From Pseudomonas asplenii (GTDB lineage: Bacteria > Pseudomonadota > Gammaproteobacteria > Pseudomonadales > Pseudomonadaceae), in contig NZ_JSYZ01000003.1 of assembly GCF_001293465.1 (NCBI RefSeq), positions 405,901 through 469,900 on the forward strand: a stretch of 64,000 nt of DNA. Reading direction: 5' to 3'. The notes under the pieces are model-generated. The model did no database searches. It had not been told where the DNA came from and saw nothing but the letters and a program-made list of their open reading frames with translations. This document shows, in pieces, positions 16,474 to 24,414 of the stretch. The translations under genes were made by a program, and so were the position numbers. Positions within the stretch are counted from its first letter, which is position 1. Each line of letters opens with the position of its first letter.

Positions 16474-18333
16474 TCAGGCCTTGGCGGTCTGGTTCAGCAG
16501 TTGTGCTTCCTTGCGCAGCGAGGTGACCGACCTGTCGGAAGCCGTCGAGGCATAGCCCTTGAGCAGTGCCGGCAACTGCTCTTCGAAAAGCCAGCCACGG
16601 TCTTCCCGATAGCGCTGCATATGGCGCAGGTTGCGCTGGCGTAGGGCTTGTCGGAGAGGCGAGGGGTAGACCCGCATGTCCGCCAGGTCGATCAGGCCGA
16701 ACTCGCCATCTTCCAGCAGCAGCACGTTGCCCAGGTGCAGTGAGCGGAAATAGACACCGCGCTCATGCAATTGCCCCAGGAACCTGCCGAAGCGCTCGAC
16801 CAGTGCTTCGCGCACCGCCGCCGAGCCCATCGACTGCAGAACCTGGCGGAGCGTCTGGCCTGGCAATGGCCGGTAATGCACCGCCGTGCTGCCATTCTTG
16901 AGGTGATAAAGACCGATGATCTCCGGGGTCTGGATACCCATGGCACGCAGACGGTCGCTGTTTATCGCAAAACGTTCCGACTGTGGATTGAAACCGCCGG
17001 AACTGTAGAAACGGCGGGAGCGGAAGAGCTTCAGGTAGTCTCCGTTCTGCAGGCACAGCACCTTGGGACCCAGTCCGTCCTCCTCAATGACCCGGGCATC
17101 CCGGGCCAGTCCGGCGAAGGAGTTTGCATCCAGGTACCGTACTGGCCTGTCCAGCAGGCGTCGGGTGCGCCGCGCGACGGTCAGGGCGAGGATCAGGGCC
17201 AGGGGGACCCAGAGCAGGTACCAGTGCTCCTTGGGGCGGGACAGTGTGCCGCCACCTTCGGTGAGTCCGGCGCCGATGCCGAATACCAGCCAGCTGGAGG
17301 CCAGGATGAACAGTGGTTGGACACGTTGCCGCCAACTGCTCAGCAGGCCCCAGCCAAGCATGAAAATCCAGGGCAGGAAACCGATGATCCCGGCATAGAA
17401 GAGTACGCCGAGGGCGAAGTTGTGAGGCTCGCTCAGATTGTAACCGACCCCGGGATCGATACTCAGTTCGGCGTTGTAGCCATGTCCGACCCAGGGATGG
17501 AAGGCGATCTGCTCCAGGGTCATGCGCCACAGTTCGAAGCGGAACGAGTTGCCACGTTCGAAAAGCATCCCGGAGAAGAAGGTGAAGACCACGATGGCAC
17601 TGGCCAGCATCGCTCCCAGCACCATCAGCGAGCGCCGGTTCCAGCAGATGAAGCTCAGCCACAGGGCTGCCAGGGTCAGTGCGACCAGGGGAGTTCGCGA
17701 ACCGGTGGCGAGCACGGCGCAGAACATGATCAGCAGTGCCGGCAGGCTCAGCAGCAGTGTCTGCGGGCGTTTGCAGAGCATGCTCAGGCTCATCCAGTAG
17801 ACGCAGAAGAAGCCGAAGACATGGGAGCTGAGCAGTGGGTTGTCGAAGGCCCCGGCGCCCACCATGCGCAGGTCCGGTGTATGGGTCCGCCAGAATATGT
17901 AGAGGTTGTACAGGGTAGCGCACAGGCCGATGATGGCGGCGCTGAAGATCAGCGGTTGCAGACTGTCCGGGCGGTAGCGCACCAGCAGGCTGCAGCCTAT
18001 GAAGAGCATCAGGGTGTGCAGTGGCGGCTTTGTGTCGCTCAGGGCATCCGGTACGGGTGGGCTCCACAGCAGGCTGAGGATGGTCCACAGGGCGAAGGTC
18101 ACGATGGCGATGAACAGCGGCTCGCGGACCAGTTCCTTGAGTTCCCGTGGGCGCAGCAGCAGGGCGATCAGGGCGGGTGCACTGAACAGGGCGTAGTAGA
18201 TCTTGTGATGCGCGCTACGGCCCGGGAGAAAGAACATGTCGCTCAACAGCAGCAGGTAGCCCAGGGGCAGCAGCCAGAGACAGATGAAATCGAAAACTCG
18301 GTTGGAGGCGTTATTCAAGCCACTGAATTGCAT
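16474..18333 (-). CDS. waaL: Fusion of O-antigen ligase (WaaL) with a C-terminal kinase-like domain
   Basis: Predicted product of 619 residues. Residues 1 to about 385 are a polytopic membrane protein of the Wzy/WaaL family with about ten or more hydrophobic segments and the periplasmic motif SEPHNFALGVLFYAG, whose His is the conserved ligase residue. Residues about 395-619 are a cytosolic kinase-like domain: DYLKLFRSR (Lys near 434), YFRSLHLGNVLL and FGLIDLADM (Asp549). Ser531 stands where the catalytic Asp is expected. In PAO1 WaaL (PA4999) is about 400 residues and a separate kinase-like gene (PA4998) follows. WaaL joins O-antigen to the lipid A core in the periplasm. It is transcribed opposite to the genes around it. 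Confidence 0.88.
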   Translation of the reverse strand: MQFSGLNNASNRVFDFICLWLLPLGYLLLLSDMFFLPGRSAHHKIYYALFSAPALIALLLRPRELKELVREPLFIAIVTFALWTILSLLWSPPVPDALSDTKPPLHTLMLFIGCSLLVRYRPDSLQPLIFSAAIIGLCATLYNLYIFWRTHTPDLRMVGAGAFDNPLLSSHVFGFFCVYWMSLSMLCKRPQTLLLSLPALLIMFCAVLATGSRTPLVALTLAALWLSFICWNRRSLMVLGAMLASAIVVFTFFSGMLFERGNSFRFELWRMTLEQIAFHPWVGHGYNAELSIDPGVGYNLSEPHNFALGVLFYAGIIGFLPWIFMLGWGLLSSWRQRVQPLFILASSWLVFGIGAGLTEGGGTLSRPKEHWYLLWVPLALILALTVARRTRRLLDRPVRYLDANSFAGLARDARVIEEDGLGPKVLCLQNGDYLKLFRSRRFYSSGGFNPQSERFAINSDRLRAMGIQTPEIIGLYHLKNGSTAVHYRPLPGQTLRQVLQSMGSAAVREALVERFGRFLGQLHERGVYFRSLHLGNVLLLEDGEFGLIDLADMRVYPSPLRQALRQRNLRHMQRYREDRGWLFEEQLPALLKGYASTASDRSVTSLRKEAQLLNQTAKA

Positions 18334-18489
18334 GCTGAAAAGTCATTCCGAAAGATGAAAGGCCATACTAACGCACTGGCTATTTAATGTCGTCCGCCAG
18401 GTGGGCGGTGGGCTTGAGCCAAGTGGCAGTCAGTACAACAGAGAAGCTGTGCTAAAGTCAGCCTCCTTTTTCAATTACCGCCGCGTGAC

Positions 18490-20295
18490 ATGACCGACTC
18501 CAGTCTCTCCGCAAGCCCGTCGAGCTTGAAAGTCTACTTCCGTCTGCTGAGCTATGTACGTCCCTACATAGGACTGTTCATGCTCAGCATCGTCGGTTTC
18601 CTGATTTTCGCTTCGACGCAGCCAATGCTGGGTTACATCCTCAAGTATTTTGTCGATGGCCTGTCCAATCCCGAAGCCGCGCTGTTTCCCAACGTGCCCT
18701 ATCTGCGCGACCTGCAGTTGCTGCAGGCCGTGCCGCTGCTGATCATCCTGATCGCCGCCTGGCAGGGGCTGGGTTCGTACCTGGGGAACTACCTGCTGGC
18801 CAAGGTCTCTCTCGGACTGGTTCACGACCTGCGGGTCCAGCTGTTCAACAACCTGCTGACCCTGCCGAACCGCTACTTCGACCAGCACAACTCCGGCCAT
18901 CTGATTTCACGTATCACCTTCAACGTCACCATGGTGACCGGGGCCGCCACCGACGCGATCAAGGTCGTGGTTCGTGAAGGCATGACGGTGATTTTCCTGT
19001 TCGTTTCCCTGCTCTTCATGAACTGGCGTCTGACTCTGGTCATGGTCGCCATCCTGCCGCTGATCGCGCTGATGGTACGCACGGCGAGCAAGAAGTTTCG
19101 CAAGCAGAGCAAGAAGATCCAGGTGGCGATGGGCGATGTGACCCATGTGGCGTCCGAGACCATCCAGGGCTACCGTGTCGTGCGCAGCTTCGGTGGCGAA
19201 ACCTATGAGCAGAAACGCTTCCTGAAGGCCAGCCAGAGCAACACCGACAAGCAACTGCGCATGACTCGCACCGGTGCGATCTATACGCCGATGCTGCAGT
19301 TGGTAATCTACATTGCCATGGCGGTGCTGATGTTCCTGGTGCTCTACTTGCGCGGCGATGCGTCGGCGGGCGACATGGTGGCCTACATCACCCTGGCGGG
19401 TCTGTTGCCAAAGCCGATTCGTCAGTTGTCGGAGGTCAGTTCGACCATCCAGAAAGGCGTGGCGGGTGCCGAGAGCATATTCGAGCAACTGGACGTCGCA
19501 CCGGAAGTGGACCATGGCACCCTCGAGCGGGACAAGGTCGAGGGCCGCCTGGATGTGCGTAACCTGAGCTTTACCTATCCGGGCACCGACCGTCTGGTGC
19601 TGGACGACATTTCGTTCAGTGTCGAACCGGGCCAGATGGTGGCGTTGGTGGGGCGCTCCGGCAGTGGCAAATCGACCTTGGCCAGCCTGATTCCGCGGTT
19701 CTATCACCATGAACAGGGCGAGATCCTGCTCGACGGCATCGAGGTCGAAGACTATCGGTTGCTGAACCTGCGCCGGCATATCGCCCAGGTGACCCAGCAT
19801 GTCACGCTGTTCAGCGATACGGTCACCAACAACATCGCCTATGGCGATCTGGCGGGTGCCCCTCGCGAAGACGTCGAGCAGGCTGTGCGCGACGCCTACG
19901 CCAAGGACTTCATCGATCAGTTGCCCAAGGGCCTCGATACCCAGGTCGGCGAGAACGGCGTCCTGCTCTCCGGCGGCCAGCGCCAGCGTTTGGCGATTGC
20001 CCGGGCGTTGCTCAAGAACGCGCCACTGCTGATTCTCGATGAGGCCACCTCGGCACTCGATACCGAGTCCGAGCGGCATATCCAGGCTGCTCTGGACAAG
20101 GTCATGAAGGGTCGTACCACCCTGGTGATCGCCCACCGGCTGTCGACCATCGAGAAGGCCGACCTGATCCTGGTGATGGATCAGGGGCGTATAGTCGAGC
20201 GTGGTACTCATGCCCAGTTGCTGGAAAAAAATGGCTATTACGCACGGCTGCATGCCATGGGGCTGGATGAGTCGGCCCCCGCCGGGACCGCGTGA
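18490..20295 (+). CDS. msbA: Lipid A-core flippase, ABC exporter MsbA
   Basis: Predicted product of 601 residues, half-size ABC exporter that flips core-lipid A across the inner membrane. Six membrane segments (about 25-315) precede the ATPase domain, with Walker A GRSGSGKST, signature LSGGQ, Walker B LLILDEATSALD and the switch His in VIAHRLST. Length is within the usual 580-610. It is divergent from waaL, with a 156-base shared control region, and is followed by a hairpin before the sulfotransferase gene. Confidence 0.96.
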   Translation: MTDSSLSASPSSLKVYFRLLSYVRPYIGLFMLSIVGFLIFASTQPMLGYILKYFVDGLSNPEAALFPNVPYLRDLQLLQAVPLLIILIAAWQGLGSYLGNYLLAKVSLGLVHDLRVQLFNNLLTLPNRYFDQHNSGHLISRITFNVTMVTGAATDAIKVVVREGMTVIFLFVSLLFMNWRLTLVMVAILPLIALMVRTASKKFRKQSKKIQVAMGDVTHVASETIQGYRVVRSFGGETYEQKRFLKASQSNTDKQLRMTRTGAIYTPMLQLVIYIAMAVLMFLVLYLRGDASAGDMVAYITLAGLLPKPIRQLSEVSSTIQKGVAGAESIFEQLDVAPEVDHGTLERDKVEGRLDVRNLSFTYPGTDRLVLDDISFSVEPGQMVALVGRSGSGKSTLASLIPRFYHHEQGEILLDGIEVEDYRLLNLRRHIAQVTQHVTLFSDTVTNNIAYGDLAGAPREDVEQAVRDAYAKDFIDQLPKGLDTQVGENGVLLSGGQRQRLAIARALLKNAPLLILDEATSALDTESERHIQAALDKVMKGRTTLVIAHRLSTIEKADLILVMDQGRIVERGTHAQLLEKNGYYARLHAMGLDESAPAGTA

Positions 20296-20302
20296 GTCAA
20301 TA

Positions 20303-20330
20303 GCCCGGGAGCGCAGTGTCGCTTCCGGGC
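20303..20330. terminator. Hairpin after msbA
   Basis: GCCCGGGAGCG (20303-20313) pairs with CGCTTCCGGGC (20320-20330), with one G-T wobble and a 6-base loop, eight bases past the msbA stop. No T-run follows. It probably marks the msbA transcript end. Confidence 0.5.
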
Positions 20331-20380
20331 AGTTGCGGTGCGCAATGCGCCGCGAGTTTGTATCCGGATACTTACCCAGC

Positions 20381-20411
20381 TTGACCATCGCTAAATATTT
20401 TCTGCTACCTG
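20381..20411 (+). promoter_or_regulatory. Weak candidate promoter before the sulfotransferase gene
   Basis: TTGACC at 20381-20386 is a good -35 match, but the bases 16-19 further on (GCTACCTG) match a -10 poorly. The surrounding stretch (20385-20430) is AT-richer than its neighbours and lies after the msbA hairpin, so a separate promoter for the sulfation genes is plausible. Confidence 0.3.
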
Positions 20412-20481
20412 ACATTGTTATGGTTCGGCAACGAATCATCGATATCAACGGAGGGGCTATCCCTTCCGCGCAGGTACTGGA

Positions 20482-21186
20482 ATGTTGCAGCGCTACCTAT
20501 GGAAGCTGATGCCCAAGGCTCAGCGAGAATTTCTGCTGGGGCGTCTCCCGGTTGTCGACCGGCAGGTCATCAACAAGGTCATGTCCGGCAATGTGCAGTT
20601 TCCCCAGCCGTTCACCGAGCGTGCCTGTCTGTTCATCCATGTTCCCAAGTGCGCCGGCAGCAGTGTGTGTGGTGCCTTGTTCGGCGGTTGGCACCCCGGG
20701 CATCTGCCTTTGCACTGGTATGAGCATCAGTTCCCCGAGCAGTACGCCAGGAGCTTCAAGTTCGCTTTCGTGCGTGAGCCGTTGGAGCGGGCCTATTCGG
20801 CTTTCGCCTTTCTCAGGGGCAACGAGCCATGCCGGCGGGATATGTCTGCGCACAACCTGGTGAGTTCATACCGCGACTTCGACGATTTCGTCTATCGCTG
20901 GCTGCATCCCGAGAATGTCAGGAAGCAATTGCATTTCGCCCCCCAGACGGACTTTCTGGTCGGCTCGCTCGGTCATCTGGAGCTGGACTTCATCGGTCGC
21001 CAGGAGCATCTGGAGCAGGATTTCCGCTCCGTCTGCGAGCGGATTGGCATCGCCTCGACCCTGCCTCACCTCAATCACTCACGCCAACGACGCGTGGAGC
21101 CGGTGAAGGAGTTCTGTTCGGTGAGAACCCGCCGACTGGTTCGTCGCGTCTACCAACGAGACTATGAGTTACTGGGCTATGAATAG
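20482..21186 (+). CDS. PAPS-dependent carbohydrate sulfotransferase (sulfotransferase family 2)
   Basis: Predicted product of 234 residues. The 5'-phosphosulfate-binding loop is FIHVPKCAGSS (51-61, with Lys56), and the 3'-phosphate-binding motif is FAFVREPLERAYSAF (94-108, with Arg98 and Ser106). These two motifs at this spacing define Golgi-type/family 2 sulfotransferases, which move sulfate from PAPS to a sugar hydroxyl. No signal peptide or clear membrane segment is visible, so it should act in the cytoplasm. It directly precedes an APS kinase gene that it overlaps by eight bases. The acceptor is unknown; its place between msbA and hldE points to the LPS core or O-chain. Confidence 0.83.
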   Translation: MLQRYLWKLMPKAQREFLLGRLPVVDRQVINKVMSGNVQFPQPFTERACLFIHVPKCAGSSVCGALFGGWHPGHLPLHWYEHQFPEQYARSFKFAFVREPLERAYSAFAFLRGNEPCRRDMSAHNLVSSYRDFDDFVYRWLHPENVRKQLHFAPQTDFLVGSLGHLELDFIGRQEHLEQDFRSVCERIGIASTLPHLNHSRQRRVEPVKEFCSVRTRRLVRRVYQRDYELLGYE

Positions 21187-21829
21187 ACTGGCAACGATCC
21201 CCCTGGAAAGACCGCAGATCCGCCCCTACACCCTGGCGCTTTCCACGGCGCAGCGGGCGGCGATCAAGCACCAGCGGCCCTGCTGCATCTGGCTGACCGG
21301 CTTGTCGGGAGCGGGCAAGTCGACCCTGGCCAATGCCCTCGAAGTGCAACTCAATCAGCGCGGCCTGCATACCTTCCTGCTCGATGGCGACAACGTGCGC
21401 AACGGCCTGTGCAGCGACCTTGGCATGTCTGCGAAGGCTCGCAAGGAAAACATCCGGCGGGTGTCCGAGGTGGCACGGCTGATGGTCGATGCCGGGTTGA
21501 TCGTGATCGTCTCGGCGATTTCACCGTTTCGTGCCGAGCGTGATCAGGCCCGCTCGCTGTTCGCGCCGCAGGCGTTCTCCTGCGTCTATGTCAGCACACC
21601 CTTCGACGTCTGTTCCCGGCGCGACCCCAAGGGGCTCTACAAGGCGGCCCTGGCCGGGCGGATCAAGGACTTCACCGGGCTCGACAGCCCTTACGAGGTG
21701 CCCCTCGATGCCGATTGCGAAATCGACACGACCTCGCTGACGCTGGAAGCCTCGACCCGGCGCCTGCTGGATTTTCTGATCAATAAAGGTGCAATTTCCA
21801 ATGGCGAAGCCACTCACTTGAAGCCATAG
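21179..21829 (+). CDS. cysC: Stand-alone APS (adenylylsulfate) kinase
   Basis: Predicted product of 216 residues. It phosphorylates adenosine 5'-phosphosulfate to PAPS. P-loop GLSGAGKST (41-49), then LLDGDNVRNGL, RKENIRRVSEVARLM, SAISPFRAERDQAR and RRDPKGLYKAALAGRIKDFTG are all standard CysC motifs. Pseudomonads normally make PAPS for assimilation with a fused CysNC, so a free CysC next to a sulfotransferase suggests a dedicated supply. ATG 21164 is an alternative start, five codons upstream. The overlap with the sulfotransferase gene implies co-expression. Confidence 0.92.
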   Translation: MNRLATIPLERPQIRPYTLALSTAQRAAIKHQRPCCIWLTGLSGAGKSTLANALEVQLNQRGLHTFLLDGDNVRNGLCSDLGMSAKARKENIRRVSEVARLMVDAGLIVIVSAISPFRAERDQARSLFAPQAFSCVYVSTPFDVCSRRDPKGLYKAALAGRIKDFTGLDSPYEVPLDADCEIDTTSLTLEASTRRLLDFLINKGAISNGEATHLKP

Positions 21830-21852
21830 GCTAGCCTGGGGCCACCCTGTGT

Positions 21853-21858
21853 TAATAT
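21853..21858 (+). promoter_or_regulatory. Candidate -10 box before hldE
   Basis: TAATAT at 21853-21858 in the 63-base gap before hldE lies 34 bases from its ATG. No clear -35 is visible, and hldE may instead be read through from cysC. Confidence 0.3.
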
Positions 21859-21892
21859 CGCGCCCCTGTTCATTTTGTATGTGGGTTGCTCC

Positions 21893-23314
21893 ATGAAGTT
21901 GTCCATGCCGCGATTCGATCAAGCCCCTGTCTTGGTGGTCGGCGATGTCATGCTCGACCGTTACTGGCATGGTGGTACCTCACGGATTTCCCCTGAGGCG
22001 CCGGTACCGGTGGTCAAGGTCGAGCAGATCGAGGATCGTCCGGGCGGTGCTGCCAACGTTGCCCTGAACATTGCCGCGCTGGGTGCGCCGGCGTCCCTGG
22101 TGGGTGTCACCGGTGACGACGAGGCCGCCGACAGCCTGAGCAACAGCCTCAAGGGCGCGGGCGTGCGCGCGCTTTTCCAGCGTATTGCGCACCAGCCGAC
22201 CATCGTCAAGCTGCGGGTCATGAGTCGTCATCAGCAGCTGTTGCGGATCGATTTCGAAGAACCGTTCGCCACCGATGCCCTGGCGTTGGGTGCAGAAGTG
22301 GATGGCCTGCTCGAAGGCATCAAGGTATTGGTGCTGTCCGACTACGGCAAGGGCGCGCTGAAAAACCATCAGGCGCTGATCCAGGCTGCGCGGTCGCGGG
22401 GTATTCCCGTGCTGGCCGATCCCAAGGGCAAGGACTTCTCGATCTATCGCGGAGCCAGCCTGATCACGCCGAATCTCAGCGAATTCGAAACCATCGTCGG
22501 CGGTTGTGCCGATGAGCACGACCTGGTTTCCAAGGGCGCGCAGCTCATGCAGGACCTCGATCTGGGAGCCCTGCTGGTCACCCGTGGCGAGCACGGGATG
22601 ACCCTGTTGCGCCCCGATCATCCGGCCCTGCACCTGCCGGCCCGGGCACGTGAGGTGTTCGATGTGACCGGTGCCGGCGATACGGTGATTTCCACCCTGG
22701 CAGCGGCGATCGCCGCTGGCGAGGACCTGCCCCATGCCGTGGCCCTGGCCAACCTGGCGGCAGGTATCGTGGTCGGCAAGTTGGGTACGGCGGCCATCAG
22801 TGCGCCGGAGCTGCGTCGTGCCATCCAGCGCGAGGAAGGTTCCGAGCGCGGTGTGCTGGGGCTCGAACAGTTGCTGCTGGCAGTGGATGACGCGCGGGCG
22901 CACAACGAGAAGATCGTGTTCACCAACGGTTGTTTCGACATCCTCCACGCCGGCCATGTGACCTATCTGGAGCAGGCGCGGGCCCAGGGCGATCGGCTGA
23001 TCGTTGCGATCAACGACGATGCCTCGGTCAGTCGTCTGAAAGGCCCGGGGCGGCCGATCAACAGCGTCGATCGGCGCATGGCGGTCCTGGCCGGCCTGGG
23101 TGCGGTGGATTGGGTGATCAGCTTCCCGGAAGGCACTCCGGAAAACCTGCTGGCCCAGATCAAGCCCGATGTTCTGGTCAAGGGTGGGGACTACGGTATC
23201 GATCAGGTGGTCGGTGCCGACATCGTCAAGGCCTACGGCGGTACGGTGAAGGTGTTGGGGCTGGTGGAAAACAGCTCGACCACGGCGATCGTCGAGAAGA
23301 TCCGCAGCAACTGA
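21893..23314 (+). CDS. hldE: Bifunctional heptose 7-phosphate kinase/heptose 1-phosphate adenylyltransferase
   Basis: Predicted product of 473 residues. The N-terminal ribokinase-like domain (about 1-320) has GGAANVALNIAALG and the DVTGAGDTVISTLA anion hole with catalytic Asp. The C-terminal nucleotidyltransferase domain (about 340-473) has FTNGCFDILHAGHVTYL. It makes ADP-D-glycero-beta-D-manno-heptose, the precursor used by WaaC and WaaF at the start of this window. ATG 21893 starts the family-typical MKLSMPRF. A strong palindrome follows the stop. Confidence 0.96.
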   Translation: MKLSMPRFDQAPVLVVGDVMLDRYWHGGTSRISPEAPVPVVKVEQIEDRPGGAANVALNIAALGAPASLVGVTGDDEAADSLSNSLKGAGVRALFQRIAHQPTIVKLRVMSRHQQLLRIDFEEPFATDALALGAEVDGLLEGIKVLVLSDYGKGALKNHQALIQAARSRGIPVLADPKGKDFSIYRGASLITPNLSEFETIVGGCADEHDLVSKGAQLMQDLDLGALLVTRGEHGMTLLRPDHPALHLPARAREVFDVTGAGDTVISTLAAAIAAGEDLPHAVALANLAAGIVVGKLGTAAISAPELRRAIQREEGSERGVLGLEQLLLAVDDARAHNEKIVFTNGCFDILHAGHVTYLEQARAQGDRLIVAINDDASVSRLKGPGRPINSVDRRMAVLAGLGAVDWVISFPEGTPENLLAQIKPDVLVKGGDYGIDQVVGADIVKAYGGTVKVLGLVENSSTTAIVEKIRSN

Positions 23315-23320
23315 GGGTGA

Positions 23321-23351
23321 CCGGCTCCTGCAGGAGCCGGGTTTATCCGCG
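23321..23351. repeat. REP-like palindrome after hldE
   Basis: CCGGCTCC-TGCA-GGAGCCGG (23321-23340) is a perfect hairpin and continues into GTTTATCCGCGAA. The piece AGCCGGGTTTATCCGCGAA recurs with one change, inverted, after waaA (29138-29156), which marks it as a REP family member. Between converging genes it may also end transcription both ways. Confidence 0.6.
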
Positions 23352-23407
23352 AACAGCGGCATAACGGATTCACCGTCCGTTACCCGACCCGCGCGGTTGC
23401 GCCGCTG

Positions 23408-24373
23408 TCAGCGCCCGGCCTTGGCCGGTACCATCTTGCGCAGAAGCTGCCGGGCCTTGCCGGTCAGGCGCCTGAACCTCGAGTCCTTTTCCGGTTCCGT
23501 CAGCCCCTGCTGGCGGACCCAATCCTTCCAGCGCACCCGCTCATCGCGCACCAGCCAGCCATCCTGGCGGGCAAAGCTTTCCGCCAGATACAGGCCGCGC
23601 GTGCTGGCGGCAATCAACTGATCCTTCTTCAGGGTATACAGCTCGGCACAGGGCTGGCCGTCCTTCAATGGCATCAGGTACAGGTCGGGCCGGGAGCGGT
23701 TCAGGCGCGCCACCAGTTCATCGTTTTCCAACCGCTCGTCGACATGGAACAGGCTCAGGGGCTTGGCCTCCCGAGGTACGTCCAGGCGCAGGTCGTAGAT
23801 CAACTGCAGCGATGCGGTCGGCAGGTGCACATAGGCCCGCGGCCGCTCCAGCAGCTGTTGGGCGCCACAGCGTACCGGCAAGGCCGAGCCGGACAGCGGC
23901 GTCAGGCGAAACGGCAGCGCCTCGCGGTAGTGCAGCGCGGCGGAATAGGGCGTCGGCAGCCAGGTGTCATTGAACCGCCCGCTGAGCCAGCCTTCCGGTG
24001 TTTCCAGCAGGCATTCCTCGGCGATCTCCTGGATGGCGGTGTGCAGCGGCAGGTTCAGTTCCTGGGCCGGGACATAGCCGGAAATCAGTTTGAGTACCAC
24101 GTCGCCGCGGTCCTGCCGGCGCTGGCGGACCAGTACCCAGTAGTCGCGGTTCTGCCAGTGCAGGGTGAGCCGCACCGAAACCCCGAGGTTGGCCAGTTCC
24201 ACGGCAAAACGTCCGGCATCGGCGACGTTCACCGGCTTGCGCCTGTGCAGGATCTGCGCAAAGTTCAGCGGCATCCCGACGCTCTGGTAGCTCAGGCCTT
24301 CGGGAGTCGCTTCGACGAACAGGGGCAGGGTCTTGAAGTTGCTGGGGTTCTTTCTGATCAGTGTTCGCGGCAT
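23408..24373 (-). CDS. Conserved protein with a divergent Nudix-like box
   Basis: Predicted product of 321 residues. ATG at 24373 has an excellent AAGGAG five bases upstream. I recall that homologues in pseudomonads are often labelled 'metal ABC transporter ATPase', but no Walker A or ABC signature is present. What can be seen is GYVPAQE, nine residues, then QEIAEECLLE, a near match to the Nudix box (GX5EX7REUXEEXGU) with two extra residues and two changes, near residues 105-130. A Nudix-fold hydrolase or a degenerate relative is therefore a reasonable guess. Last gene of a three-gene minus-strand set. Confidence 0.6.
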   Translation of the reverse strand: MPRTLIRKNPSNFKTLPLFVEATPEGLSYQSVGMPLNFAQILHRRKPVNVADAGRFAVELANLGVSVRLTLHWQNRDYWVLVRQRRQDRGDVVLKLISGYVPAQELNLPLHTAIQEIAEECLLETPEGWLSGRFNDTWLPTPYSAALHYREALPFRLTPLSGSALPVRCGAQQLLERPRAYVHLPTASLQLIYDLRLDVPREAKPLSLFHVDERLENDELVARLNRSRPDLYLMPLKDGQPCAELYTLKKDQLIAASTRGLYLAESFARQDGWLVRDERVRWKDWVRQQGLTEPEKDSRFRRLTGKARQLLRKMVPAKAGR

Positions 24374-24414
24374 GTCGGCTCCTTCTTGCGTCGGGGTCGG
24401 CCGCGTGGGCGGCA

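Noticed and set aside
16765..18387. Long open frame on the plus strand opposite waaL
   Set aside because: It lies fully antisense to a gene with clear membrane and kinase motifs. Its product is Gln/Glu/Gly-rich without any domain; such frames are expected from GC-rich codon bias.
23408..24373. Annotation as a metal ABC transporter ATPase
   Set aside because: No Walker A, Walker B or LSGGQ motif can be found in the translated sequence.
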